The position numbers were made by a program, and so were the translations under genes. The notes beneath the pieces are model-generated. The model did no database searches. It was given only the letters and a program-made list of their open reading frames with translations, and was not told where the DNA came from. From Typhlomys cinereus (Eukaryota > Chordata > Mammalia > Rodentia > Platacanthomyidae), in the NCBI GenBank assembly GCA_023101885.1, contig JALPQD010000407.1, positions 674,346 to 738,345 on the forward strand: a stretch of 64,000 nt of DNA. The letters are read 5' to 3'. Position 1 is the first letter of the stretch, and each line of letters starts with the position of its first letter. Below, one piece after another: positions 1-12,839 of the stretch.

Positions 1-2450
1 TAATAGGAGTGTGAGTACTGTCGATAACATGAGTAGAGAATAACTACCCTTGCTATATCATCATCTTCTAATGGCCCCCAATATTTTCAAGCTTTAGAAA
101 ATTGGAAGATGTTTTTGCTCATCTATTAAAATCATCTTTTCCTTGTTTCACTACATGAATCTCCTCATTTCAACCGATATTTCTCTAAATTAAAGACTCA
201 AGATCTAGCTTTCAAAAAAAAGCACTCTTAGGTAAAAGAAATAAATTATGTTTTATTTCTTTTTCAAAATCATAAAATACTGTATAATATATAAGAAGCA
301 TTTTTAAATGCATTATTGGACTCCAAATGCTTCTCTTAGAATTATTGACTAAAAAAAATCTACACCTTTGTACTTCTCAACAATTCAAACAGAAAATTAT
401 AAATAAGATGTGCCATTTTCCTTCTCAAATGTCAGATTTACTTTTTTTTCTTCCAGCCAATGCCATCCATGTTCTTGTAATAATCTGTGATTATAATGTA
501 TTATTTATCCCTCAATTCTACAAAGTTACATGAAACCATTTCAGTTATGGTACCCACCATTCCTCATATGGTGAAACTACTATTCCACTCCTAAATCATG
601 CCAGTCTTTCAAATCACCAATGTTTTCTACTTAGATTATTGCACAAAATTTTCTCCAGTCTGCCCAACTCTGCCTGTCTTCCCCACTGTTTTTATTTCCC
701 TCCTCAATTTCTCCTTCAAAATTTGTAAAGACCCTTTCCTGTTTAGCAACACCCCCACCAACACAAGATTCCTAAGCGGGCATGTGGAGTCTCCAAGTTC
801 ACACTCTGAATTAATACTCCAAGCATTCTCTGTCCTTTAATTATTCTCCAGCTAAGGGAATGAGGATAAGATCCCCATTTGGGTATTCTTCTGCTAGTGT
901 TTGTAATTCCCTCAACCTGAACTTATTCTCCATGTTCATATAGTCCATACCTGATTATCCTGCCTGGCCTTGATTGGATGCCACTCTGCCTCCCTCGCTA
1001 AGAGTTGAACTTTTCTTATTTTATGTCCTTAAACAAAATTCTATGAACTTCTTTCAACAAATGATGCTTAATGCGATTTTATAAATATCTACTTATATAC
1101 TGGAATACTTGAGAACCCATGGATTTTTTTTGTCATTCCAGCTTCTAATATAGGAAAATGGCAGACTTCCACTTCTGAATGCTCTAAATTAAGAACTCTA
1201 GCTACAGTATAACCTCTCACACTATTACCTCTTTTCCTTGTAGATACAAAGACATACCATTTTTTAGAATGAGTTACTCTTATATTTCTTTATCCTCCTT
1301 AACCAGAGCCTTCTTTTGATATAGTATATCTGATACTTAGTATGTTATACAATAATTTCACTCTCTCCAAATCTAGGATCCCTAGCACCTACTAGCTCAA
1401 AAACAAGACATATAAGCCAACCTATACCTTCTGTAGCTTGTACTATAAGAGAATTAGTTCTGTTTTCCTAATCATGAAAGTATTGCTCTGGATACTTTAT
1501 AGGTATCTATTGGAAAAGCACTATTGCAGTGAGCACTTTTTATATACCTAGAACATTAATGATGATCTTGTTTTGTCCTCTAGTGGTATATAAGTTTCTG
1601 TGTCCCCAACTGGATATTTGCAGGATTTCCAAATCTGATTTTTATTACTTTTCATTACAGTATAACAACAAAAGAATTTAGCTAATAATATTCGTGGCTA
1701 AAACCTCTAGTGGATTTTGTGAATTAGTGATAAAGTAGAAAAAATTGCAAAATAAAAAAGATGCTTCATAGAATTTATTCATTTGTTTTGATAAGAGCAA
1801 TTTTGTTTTAACTACTTAAAATAGCATCTCAGTAAAAGTGTTGTAATGTGCCCTCTCAAGTTAACTAATCTTCCTTTTCCCATCACAGCACTTAGCTATT
1901 GCAGGGGAAAAGAGACAGAAAGAAACACATATTTCATTAAGAAGTTTCTTAGTTTCTGGGTTGTTTGAGAAAAAGATAAGACAGTCTTGTAAAAAGAGTG
2001 TCTGCTTTGTCTTGAACCATGTTCCATATGCTAATATGGAGAGAGTTGAACATTTTCCTGAAAAGATAAATCTAAATATAAAATGAATTTCCTTTTGTGT
2101 TAGAAAAGAATTGTGAAACATATTCCAAGAGGAAATGGCTACAACTATGCTGCTTTTGTAAGTTTTCATGGACTTTCAAGACTAAAAAATGTGTGAGGTC
2201 TACCCAGATCAATATATTAGTAGATATGGACGGATGCAAAACTGTGTGCTTCATACCTTGTGCATTACCTTATGAAAGAATTCAGTCCCATCAGAGGTGA
2301 AATAAAGAACTGCTGTTCTGTGAAGAATATTTAAATTCTTGGCTAGGTTTCACATGTTAGTTAGGGACGGGGAGTTTGGGGATAAATGTATTTACAAGTT
2401 CCCGCTTCTCGCTTCTGTAACTGTGAACAGGTTCTCTTTTCTTTCCATGT
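1..2450. other. AT-rich intergenic DNA, no gene seen
   Basis: The sequence has low GC, frequent stops in all frames and no recognisable exon, RNA gene or young repeat. The short open frames here have no protein-like composition. Confidence 0.6.
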
Positions 2451-2454
2451 TTTT

Positions 2455-2525
2455 CTTCCTGAGAACTGAATTTGAACCAGGCTTTCATACTTGTTAGGCA
2501 AATGTACTGCAGATCTTTTATCTTT
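2455..2525 (-). repeat. ID-like SINE relic
   Basis: The reverse complement resembles the tRNA-derived body of rodent ID elements: a tract like the ID segment from the cagtGGTagag region through the loop to GGTTCAATTCCCAG. It is heavily mutated and has no clear poly(A). Confidence 0.4.
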
Positions 2526-2924
2526 AATTTTATTGTTTTAGAATTTCATATTCATATTCATTCAATGAGTTTATGTCACTTCGACCCTTATTATTCAATA
2601 ACATTTCCCTTCCTTTTGCCACTGCAAATCTTTTTTCCAACCAGTTGTCCCCTCCACACACACATACACACATTCCTGTTCTTTTGCATGTGTGGCCCAT
2701 CAATACTAGCCTGTACCTAAACACTTCCTAGAGCGTGGTTGACATACCTATATCTGTGGGCTGTGAGCAAGGAAAGCATTCCTCTGCTGCTCTGCCTGTC
2801 TTAAATCAACCCCCAATAGTCTCTCAGAGATACCTGGTGCCCCTGAAACTCTTACACTCTCATAATGAATTATTGATAGCTCACATATTGTACAGTCCTG
2901 TGGAGGTTAACCCAGTCAAATCTC

Positions 2925-3020
2925 TTATTTTGAAGCAGAACCTAAGTTGTTCAGGTTGACCTTGAGCTTGGGATACTCCTACCTCAAGTCCTCCCCATTA
3001 CCACCAAAATTTCACCAGGC
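2925..3020 (-). repeat. Degenerate B1-like fragment
   Basis: The segment around GGTTGACCTTGAGCTTGGGA followed by CTCCTACCTCAAG matches the antisense order of B1 (7SL-derived) SINEs. It is short and diverged. Confidence 0.35.
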
Positions 3021-3064
3021 CTAACTTATGTAGACTATACATTCTGTATCTTAGCATGAGCTAA

Positions 3065-3170
3065 GGACATAGCCTAAGGCAGAGCACATAGCTCACATCA
3101 ACAAGATCCCAGATTCAGTCTTTACTGTCATGTCCTCCAAAATAAAATATAAATAAGAATATATGCCTAA
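3065..3170 (+). repeat. ID-like tRNA-derived SINE relic
   Basis: An A-box-like ATAGCCTAAGGCAGAGCACA is followed by a B-box-like CCAGATTCAGTC and an A-rich tail with AAATAAGAAT. The order fits ID/tRNA-Ala-derived SINEs, old and mutated. Confidence 0.45.
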
Positions 3171-3658
3171 ACCTCTTATACTAATGTTCTGTATCTCTTT
3201 ATATACTCTTTTAAAAATGCTGGCATGCAGAGCAATTCATAGGGTTTGACACATGACAAGTAATGTTGACAGTTTTTACTAGGTCAGCAACCATCAGTAT
3301 TATCATAAAGAAGAGATTGATCCCAAACAGAATCAAGAACCTAAGCCCTAGTATGATTTCCTCTGAGAGAAAACTAGTGGTTTCCTGGTGTCATGAAATA
3401 GGGGAAGAGGGTAGTAATGGCTAACCAAAAGAAACTCTACAATAGTTGCATGTAAGCCCAATATATGACACGGGACAGTATCTTCCAGCACATAGTCATA
3501 ATATCCAATACCTTTATTTCATATGCCTCACTGACTCATGGTGCATATAGAGCACATTTTAACTCCCTGAAGCTTTTGTCAGACCCTGGAAAAAAGATAT
3601 ATGAATGACTCCTTCTCAGGTTTACATTAATCCACTGGCACTGATTTAAGTCTTTTCC

Positions 3659-3734
<76 letters not shown>
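3659..3734 (+). repeat. (AG)n microsatellite
   Basis: About 76 bases of AG units with a single AAAG interruption near 3681. Confidence 0.97.
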
Positions 3735-3735
<1 letters not shown>

Positions 3736-6700
3736 TTCAGCAATCTCAATTAAGCTTCCTAATTAAAAGTTCCACATCCTAATATTACTTCCCATCATGC
3801 TCTTGGAGCAAGCATTAGGCAATAACATTACAGCCTGACAACAGCCCCAATTATCTACACTCAATTAGTTGGCAACAAGTTATGTCCTGAAAAAAACTTT
3901 TTGTTGATATAACATATTACATAGTACTACTAAACAATTCTAAAGCTCTCTTTTATTTATCTCTATGGCCAAAAGCTCCCAGGCTATTAATATATGATAA
4001 TGATTAGTTATATGAGAACCAGTTCAACTGAGAAAAAAAGTAGAGGGATCACTTATCTTCATCCCAAGTAATAGAATTGAGCTCAAATTAATCAAGTACT
4101 CAAATAAACAACATTTTGTTTCAATAACTGGTTTTAACAATTCTTGATACCTTTGATTTTTTTCTTCCTCCTTTCCAAACCTAACTGGTTTCCATTGGGA
4201 TTTTTCTCTTGGAATCTTTCATATTATACACTCCTCTATTCTCTTTGATTGGTTTTATGCCCTTTAGAGTTCAAACACATAAGGACATGAGGTGGGGATT
4301 CCACAGTCATATACTTGTCTTTCACAAGTCAGAACACAATTACAGGTTTTCAAGGAGATTAATATAAAAAGAATGGCCCCTACTCTCAAAGGGGATTATC
4401 AATCATACAATGATTTCCTCTGTCTATGTATTAGACAATGTGATTTATAGAGATCTATAATGTAGAAGCAGCAAGAATATAAGCATAAGCTTACAAGAAG
4501 CTCTGACACGAATGTATCTTTTTTTCCTGCTTGGTAATCTACATTCTTAGCTTTGCTAACACAAGAATAAGGAAACAATATTCTGTACACATATTTGATT
4601 TAGCTTTTTATTGTCTTCAGATACAGAGTCTTAATTACACAGCAACAGTGCTGAATTTACAGTAAGAGAATTATGATAGTTTTTGTGAATTTTGCATTAC
4701 AGAGCTATAATGTTTACATACCTTGTTATAACAGTCAGAGCCAGCCATTGAAATTCAAGAAGAGGTGAATATAAGAGAAGCCCGAAAAACATATATACAA
4801 CTCACAATTAAGAAATGCCACATCCTAAGCCTTTGTCCTAACTGTTTTTAAGCTAGAAAAACTATTAGTTGAATCTATATGGGGAACAAGAAAATACAAC
4901 AAATCAAAACATTTGTACTACCAGTAGCAAAAATATATATATACAAACAAAAATGTACATAAAAGTGCCCAGATGATTTTATGTTTCTCTAATGATATTT
5001 TACAGCTAAGTAAACTCCTGGATAATTTGAATTTCTTATTTTTGTATATACACATGGCATCTGAATACGTTGAGTCTGTTCTACTCTGACAATGTTCCAC
5101 ACAGAAAAGAAGAATCTTAATATTAATCCCAGGAATATGGAAAGAACATTTAAAAATCTCAAAAATGTAAAAAATAAATTACTCAATTCACTTGAAAACT
5201 TTGACATTACCAAAAATTAAGCTGAAGCTTAAGATTACAACCATCATGAGAAAAATATTTATAAACAAACTGCAAGAAATATATTTAACCCACTAGAGAG
5301 ACTCTTAATGAAAACATAAATTATATGAAAATAAGGAGTTTCTACTTATAAATGAATCTTAATACACTGTAAATAGAACTTCTATTAGGAAGTTATCTGC
5401 CAGCAATGAATTTGATGAGTGGAATATTTTAGCACAGAGATTGGAAGGAATAGCATTGAATCTGGTTTTAGTACAGTCAGGGATTTAATCGAGACTCTGG
5501 CTCAAGAGTTGAGTACACAGCCTAAAGTAAGTTTTTGTACTAAAGAAAATAAAATGGCACTTGCAACAAACTATTTTTGCACTAGCTGTAACCCAATAGT
5601 TAGTGTTTGACCATGGGCATCAACCAAATCACAGAGTTCAAGGACCACTGTTGATCAAGGATTCTCAGAATGACTTAATGCTTATCATGGACAGAAAATA
5701 TGCAGCTCAGCTCCTGGAAGGCTATTTCCCTTCTCATAACCAGGACCAATATCATCAATGGATTGTGTCAGCTTTTGGTTTTCCCCTCAAACTCAGACCA
5801 CAACTTCAGAATCTTCCAGATATTAAAGAATGTACAGGTAAAGCAGACATGTCAAACTGTTTCCTAGCCTTAAATGGTTAAGATTCCTTCTGAATTATTG
5901 ATAGCTTTTCATACAGAAATTCAGTTAGATCTTTCTGTTAATTTCAGGGCATAAGTGTTGAGAAGGATAAAGGGCCAAAGAATAGATATAATTAAGCATT
6001 CTCTTTGTGTATTTCCCAGTTGGATTTGTGGTTTACAGACCAGAGATCTTAATTCTGCTGAAATTTTTCCCTAGTTTCACAAGCATAATGTGTGGTTATC
6101 CCTAAAATGGAATATTCAGATACACAAGAAGAATATCATAACACATAGATACATGGTGTTTTATTATGAATCAGTGTATGATGTCCAGGAAACTTAATAA
6201 GGAAAAACAAACAGATTATAATTCATTATGTAAATGCTTTACCTGACTGGCATCAAAAGTGCATACTCACCACCAACTTCAATACATAAATGGAGTGTCT
6301 TCCAAATCAGACCACCTCCCAGTCACAGGTGACTAGATACCATCATTAACCCTTTAACTCATTAATGCCAATAACATTGATACCAACTGGTAACTTGTCA
6401 GAAATACAAGAGCTTCATCTCAGGGATTCACCAATTATACTAGTCTACTGTCATCATCTTTGAGAAATACCACCACAAAGAACCAGTTTTCCTGTGCTTA
6501 ACTCAAAATGTCAAAATTTGAGATTATTTCAACAATTATTAACTTATTCTGAGGTTCCCTTGGGAAAAAACTGCTATTTTTTTAACCTCAGCTAACAAAA
6601 TGTTCAGCACACAGAGGCTGCTACAAGTCACTCTTCGGATCTAATTTTATGCAGAGACTGAGATACAGTGAAGTTCCTTTGGTATACCTAGTAAAACAAA

Positions 6701-7680
6701 ATTCCAAAAGGGAAAAAAATTCTCGTCTAGGCTCCCCAAAATGGCCTCTATTAAAATTGTCAACAAGAATTTTGCTCCATTAGATTGCATTGGCAAAGTC
6801 CCTGTCTATTTGCTTGGAGTCAAAATAGAGATATATTATATATTGAAACTAACCCACCTCAATATATCAGCACCTTATAAAAAGTCACTTAATGATTCTG
6901 ATGGCCTCAACTCATGTTTGAAGTTTGAAGTTTTGGAATGATCTTTAGAATAATGAGCAAAATAAGCATTACCACCAAGAGCAGACTTCTTTCCTCAGTT
7001 GTGAATATCTTTAGAGATTCACGGTAAGCATCCATTCTTTAAGCTGTCTGAACACTAATCAATACATTAGTTGAATATAGAATACTACAAAACACTCAGT
7101 ATAAATATCCAGAGTACCCAAAAATCAATATACTTAAAGAAAGTAGATAGGGTGAAATCACAGTTGAATGAGAAACTGAGATGTTAATGAGCCCCCAAAA
7201 ACTGGGTAGTTACATTTCTAACCTAACCCTACTATAAACTTGTTGAAATGTGGGCATATAAACTCATATACATTCTTGTCAAGTTCTGTTCCTATTCTCT
7301 CAAAAAAAAAATAACTGGGTTCTAACATTTTACAAAACAATATTGTGGTGATTTTTATGTTCTAGACAAGAGTTAACCTAAAGCAGAACGGTAACTTGTT
7401 GTGAAAGTACACACACCCAGCTTTGTCCCAGGAGAACTAATATCTGTAATCTATGCATTGCTATGCTGCCCACTCGGATGAGCAACACTTGATCATACAA
7501 TCTTTTCTCTACTAACAAAATTCCACTTGTGGGCTCAGATGAAGAGAAAGAAACAAAATAACTCCATGGACTCCTACCTGAGGCGACAGACAGATGTTCT
7601 CTCTGAATCATCAGAGCAAGATCTTAGAAAAGTAGTTTCATAGTAGAGCCTCTCCAGCCCCTAAAATAAGGTTTGTATGA
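3735..7680. other. Intergenic DNA without a recognisable gene
   Basis: This stretch is AT-rich and mostly unique. An open frame at 5603-5881 has mixed composition but no motif I recognise, no start context and no splice pattern. I see no convincing element. Confidence 0.5.
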
Positions 7681-7687
7681 AGGTCTT

Positions 7688-8059
7688 AAAAAAAAGTTCG
7701 ATTTGAAATCCAGAAAAGAACCCTCAAGATTGACAGCCACAGTAGTGTTCCTATGCTTAAAGGGAACACGGAAAAGGGTTCAGGGAAATGTCACTGGGTC
7801 CTTGTACGTCAACGGAGAGGAGGACACAGAGGAGAGTCAGGCATGCACAATAAAGGACTCTCTGGGAATTGGGGGGGAGGCACTGGGGGATGGGAAAGGA
7901 GGGGTGGGGGAGGGGGAGCAGGGGGTTCAGGGGGAGAGGAGGAGGGAGGGAGGGAACTGGTGTACCTATTAAGTTTGTATGAGCGGAAATAATAAAGAAT
8001 GTATATAATAATAAAAAAAGTTCATTTTGAAAAACGCAAAAAAAAAAAGAACCCTCAAG
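7688..8059 (+). mobile_element. Short 5'-truncated LINE-1 3' end with long flanking duplication
   Basis: The inserted part (about 7729-8012) has the hallmarks of an L1 3' UTR end: a G-rich polypurine tract (7869-7955), then TTAAGTTTGTATGAG, AATAAA and an A-rich tail. It is about 90% alike by eye to the copy at 21497-21730. The flanks at 7688-7728 and 8013-8059 are near-duplicates of 41 and 47 bases, differing by a few substitutions and an expanded A run, which looks like an unusually long target-site duplication. Confidence 0.7.
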
Positions 8060-8354
8060 TACGTTTTAGTACAAACCAGGAAAGGAGGGCCATATAATTG
8101 TTTATGTAAACAAGTGCCCAAATCTAAATACATTCTCCTGTATCTTTACCAGCTATTAAAAATGTGTAAATACCTTTTGATACTTTATTCTCTAATAAGA
8201 TTTTTCCCTTTCAGGACCAAAAGTTTGGTGCTGCAATTTAAAGCATACCAAACATTTTATTTACAGCTGCCACTTGAAGGAATGTAAAAGGACAGCAACA
8301 AGCAAGGTCTGAGCTGTGTCTGTATAACAGATAGCAGATTGATCATGATGATGG

Positions 8355-8398
<44 letters not shown>

Positions 8399-8531
8399 GA
8401 TAAATAGATGATAGACAGATGATAGACAGACATATAGACAGATAGATGATAAATAGATGATAGATGAGATGATATATAGATGACAGATGATGATAGATAA
8501 ATGGTAGATGAAATAGATAGGAGATGAAAGA
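8355..8531 (+). repeat. (GATA)n array with degenerate flank
   Basis: A pure (GATA)n tract at 8355-8399 continues into interrupted GATA/GATGATA/GACAGAT variants to about 8531. Confidence 0.95.
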
Positions 8532-8554
8532 TGTTGTAGTTGCCCTTTTTTCAG

Positions 8555-8905
8555 CTGCTGTGAGACAATGCTGAGACACAATACAAGGGAAAAATTGACA
8601 TTTATTTGACCTATGGTTTCAGAGGGCAGATATAATCTATTGTTGCAGAAAAGGCAAAGTTTGTGGCAGAAACTAGAGAATGCCAGTCAGGTCACAGTAG
8701 TCATCATGGAGGCAGAGAAAGCAAGCAGCAAAATTCCTAAGTAAGGCAGGGCTACCAAAACACTCAAGGCTCAACACTGCAGCATGCTTTCCATTGACAA
8801 TGCTGCAACTTTCAAACATAATTTGATCTTCCAAAATAAACAATAAAATTAGCTAAGATACAAATATGAGCCTTTGGGGGGGCAGCCTACATTTAAACCA
8901 TGACA
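8555..8905 (-). repeat. Old rodent L1-type 3' end, antisense
   Basis: AGCTGCTGTGAGACAATGCT at the left and a TGAGCCTTTGGGGGGGCAGC stretch at the right follow the order of an old rodent repeat found in antisense (ctgctgtgacaaaa ... tgggggacagattacatccaaaccat). The same family appears at 54675-55035. I think it is an Lx/L1 3' end, but the family is not certain. Confidence 0.4.
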
Positions 8906-8946
8906 ATAGATATACAGATACGATATAGATATACAGAGAAAGCTGG

Positions 8947-8949
<3 letters not shown>

Positions 8950-8987
<38 letters not shown>
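8950..8987 (+). repeat. (AC)n microsatellite
   Basis: An uninterrupted AC run is followed by degenerate ACATAT/ACACATGT repeats to about 9110. Confidence 0.97.
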
Positions 8988-8989
<2 letters not shown>

Positions 8990-9114
8990 TACATATACAA
9001 ATTTATAAAACAGATATACAGATACAGAGATAGATATAGATAGAAAGCTGTACATGCACACATACATGCATATGTGTATACACACAAATACACATGTGTG
9101 TATAAACATGTACA

Positions 9115-11330
9115 TAGGTACTCTAGGATCCAAAATTGTATCCCATATTATAGATTTATCCCAACTTTTAATTGAGAAAATACGGTCACCATGATATTGA
9201 GACTGGGAATAGAGGAAGTATACTATAGAATGTGGTAAATAATCGAATGACTTTGGAAGCAAAAAGTTAGAAATGTCATGTTGGGAACACTCAGTGTAGT
9301 TAAGTTGTAACTCACAAGAAGACAGCAGCTCCCAATAGCTGTTCAGCAGCCCATGCAGAACAAGCCAATTTTCTTATCAGAGCTGCAAAGGCCAATAGAG
9401 TTTATAGTGCTATTAAAGTGAACTATGATGCCTACTCACATAGTGGAGCCAGCTTTTTGGGCAATTATTGGAGACCTCATCTCCAATGCCACACAGTCTG
9501 AAATGAAATTAAAAATCTGATAGTCACAGCTTTTTATTTCTTGGGAAAAGATTCTTGATTTCATGGGACATAAACACTTCCATCAAGGTCTTCTTCTGAA
9601 ACTATGTTTCTGAAAACCAGCTGCATGTGATTAATGGGGCTTAGCTCAGTTCCAGAAATTATTTAACAAAACAAAGATTAACTTTCCTCTTAAAAACAAA
9701 TAAGTTGTTCTTTTTATGTTATGCATAAAAACATTAACAGGGTAACTGCTCTCTCAGGAAAGAAAGTGGCCTTCAATGACACATGGGTGTCATCAGGTCA
9801 AAATTGGAAGAGACAAAGCCAGAACACAAACACTGGACAATGTGTGAAACGTGTACAGAAGGCAAGCCAGAAGGGGGATCAGTCAAGAAACAGAAGCAAA
9901 AATCACAAGGCCGACATCTCCACATGCATAAATACTCTTCATCTGTCCCCAGTCAGCTCAAATCCATGAAAATGCTCTGGTCTTGGTAGCAGTGCTCATC
10001 ACTCAATTCCGCAACTCCATACCTGGTCCTTTTTCAGTCTACTTATATCTGGAGACAAGGAAACAGTATCTACTAAGTACTGCTGTGATCTTGTGTTTAT
10101 AGAAGGCTGAAGTGAAGAAATGATTGGTAGTAAAACACACAGTTGATGGTTTTCTGGTGATGAAAACTTGCCTAATTCATCACAATATTTCTTACACAGT
10201 GTTGTGAATCCAAGAGATGTTCAGTAAACCTGTTCTTACTGGGTTCACTAACTTAAAGTGCCTAGTAAATAGGAATGACAATATCAATCATTCTGGGTCA
10301 CTTTCTGAAATCCAGCCCAGAAAATAAAACATAAAAAAGAATAAATATATCCTCTATGGACTGTAAAAAAAAATCAAACTGCAAAAAAGAAAAAGAAGCA
10401 ATGAGCCAGCTTCTAATTTGTCCTTGGGTGAGCTCCACAGAAAATACATACATTGTACATAAAAACAGGCTGCTCTAACTCATGATAATATCTAAAATAT
10501 TATGCAGAAGATAGGTCAGAGATCCATTGGTAGCAAGAGTTTCCTTGATAGCTAATAAAATAGTTTATCAAATAACCAACAGAATGGCCTTCCATTCATA
10601 AAAGTCTAATGTTTGTCCTGTTCGATATGAATGCTTCTTACCAAAGGTCTAAATGAAATGAACTTTCAAAGTTCCTGTTCTCCCTTCAGAGGAGGGAAAA
10701 GTGTTAGAGTGTGCAAGTTCAACTGAAGGCAAGGTTATATATTTTGTAGGTTTTTCAGGAGAACATTAAAGTACCTTGCTCTTTCTAAAAGATGTCACTG
10801 AACTAATTTTAAAGTAATACTTCTATTGACTATATCAAGATTGAAGTCCAAGAAGGATGACTCACTCCAGATTCCAAAGTAGCATCCAATTCAATTTAAG
10901 AACATTACTTGTAATTTCTAATGTGGCCTCTTAATAAAAACTAATTAATAGCCGAGGGCACTATGCTAAAAAATGGTACATTAAAGCAGTGAAAAATGAT
11001 CTGAATAAGAATCCAAGACCTTGATTTTAGTGAGAGGTGGTGTAATCCTTAACTGATTGTTCAAATTTTTTTATTTACAAGGATTGATCTAAAACACGTT
11101 TTAGCTCTTAAAAATCTGTGCTCCCCACCAACAACTAGCAAAATATTCATCATAGTTCTGTCAGAAATGATAATAGACCCCAGAGCTGCCCACATCCTAG
11201 TAACAATTCTAGAACCCTGTAAGATGGATTTTTTCAAGAATGATTAAATTGAAGAGCTTGTGAGAGGATATTATCCCAGGTCATCTAGAAGACCCAAAGT
11301 GAATTCCAAGATCCCATAAGAAGAAATGAG
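9115..11330. other. Intergenic DNA, nothing recognised
   Basis: This is AT-rich sequence with no supported coding exon. The open frames at 9721-9989 overlap in two frames and show no domain. No clear repeat was recognised by eye. Confidence 0.5.
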
Positions 11331-11479
11331 GAGGGTCAGATCAGAGAAAAAAATGGAATGATGTGCTCCCTGCTTGGAAGAATGAAAAAAGTCAGCAACA
11401 AAGAGTACCGTCCGCCCTCAAAAAGTAGAAAAAAGCCAAGAAAACAATCTTCTTCAGACCTCTGGGAGAAATGCAGCCT

Positions 11480-12362
11480 AACTGATATCTTAGATTTAAA
11501 AGTAATGAGACATCTGATTAAGATCACAGACTGTCCTTCCTGGTCACTTGCAACTGATGGGGCACGATCTTACCAAAAAGGGAGGGCATACAGTCTGGCA
11601 GATAGAAGGTAACTATTTTGCAATGGGAGACTGACCCACCCCTCACCACAGTCTCCTACTTTTATTCCATCTACCTTTGAATCTATCCTTATAATAAGAC
11701 TCTATTTTAACAGTCTTTTATCTCTGGCCAGTGGGTGACATCCATTACCCATCAGGATGGAGCCAAGGGCATTGCAGGAGCAGCAAAACTGAAAAAAAAA
11801 TCAACAAACCATAATTTAGAACATCAGAGACTCTATATCAACCACCTGGAATCAGGCCTGCCTAATCTCTCCCCATCCTGAAACTCAGGGAAATTTGCGG
11901 AAGAGGAGGCGGTAAGATTGTAAAAGCATAAAGATGGGAGGAGTCATGATATGCAAGATACTCCACACAAGTTAGGGCCGAAGCAATTATAATAGGACTC
12001 TACATGATCTGCGCAATGACCAACATATCATTGAGCCCTCAAAATCTAGCATGGACTAAAGGCACTAGGATCCTTAGAAGAAAGGGATTAACAGTCACAA
12101 TACTGTTCTTATACTTAAGAGGAACACAAGAAAGAGTTCTAGGAAATGCCACTGAGTCCTTACACCTCATCAGAGAGGAGGACCCAGAGGAAAGTTTGAT
12201 ATACACATTAAAGGATGCTTCAGAGCTGGGGGGAGGGGGCACTGGGAGAAAGGGAAGGAGGGGGGAAAGAGAAAAGGGGGAAAGGAGCAGGGAGGTCCAG
12301 GGAGGGGTGGAGGCAGGGAGGGGACAGGGGTACCTATTACGTTTGTATGAGTGGAAAAATAA
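11480..12362 (+). mobile_element. Old LINE-1 3' UTR, copy 1
   Basis: It aligns by eye, in the same order and orientation, with 13100-14010. Shared landmarks are CTTCCTGGTCAC, GGAGGGCATAC, CTGGCAGATAGA, TTCCATCTACCTTTGA, ACAGTCTTTTATCT, TCCACACAAGTTAGGG, AGGGATTAACAGT and TGAGTCCTTAC, then a G-rich polypurine tract and TACCTATTACGTTTGTATGA. Copy 2 contains an L1 ORF2 end, so this copy is assigned to the same L1 3' UTR type. It ends in a GATA microsatellite. Confidence 0.7.

Positions 12363-12412
<50 letters not shown>
12363..12412 (+). repeat. (GATA)n at the tail of an L1 copy
   Basis: About twelve GATA units directly follow the AAAATAAATA end of the L1 3' UTR, so the array appears to have grown from the L1 tail. 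Confidence 0.95.
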
Positions 12413-12549
12413 GGATAAAAGTTTTGAGCCCTGTAACAGTTAGGCAATAAATGTACCCTGTCTCAAGTTCATAAATGTGTGTTATTTTTAAAGCATTGAT
12501 AAGAAATTAATGCAGAACTGTTTCAATACCATTTGTACACAGCTAGGTA

Positions 12550-12839
12550 ACATAAAGAAAAATTTTTTTATTATTATTTATTCAATTGTGCATGTATGCG
12601 TGTGTGTGTGTAGAACCACGGACAAATTCGGGAACCACCATGGACGCCTCCACCTCCTTGTTTACTCTGCCCCGGGAATCACATGGCTCCGCCCTACCAG
12701 GACCAGAAACGCAGGCCGCTCCGGCTTCCGCCCGGCGTCTATACATGGGGTCTAGGATCCAAACTCAGGACCTTCCTCCTGCAATGGCAGAGGCTTAACC
12801 CCTGAGCCACCTTTCCAGCCCCACATAAAGAAAAATTTT
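12550..12839 (-). mobile_element. Young GC-rich B2-type SINE with 17-bp TSD
   Basis: The element (12567-12822) is inserted antisense. Its reverse complement starts GGGGCTGGAAAGGTGGCTCA, followed by a B box GAGTTTGGATCC and an A-rich tail. It is flanked by an exact 17-base duplication, ACATAAAGAAAAATTTT, at 12550-12566 and 12823-12839. The body is GC-rich with many intact CpGs, which together with the perfect TSD indicates recent insertion. Confidence 0.88.

Noticed and set aside
5603..5881. 92-residue open frame with mixed composition
   Set aside because: It looks more protein-like than its neighbours, but I recognise no family, and it has no flanking splice sites I would trust. It may be a relic of an old element.
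7673..7992. Gly- and Glu-rich open frames
   Set aside because: They are produced by the G-rich polypurine tract of an L1 3' UTR. The same explains 12004-12366, 13755-13988 and 24032-24256.
8261..9262. Tyr/Leu/Ser- and Val/Cys-rich open frames
   Set aside because: They are translations of GATA and AC microsatellites, not proteins.
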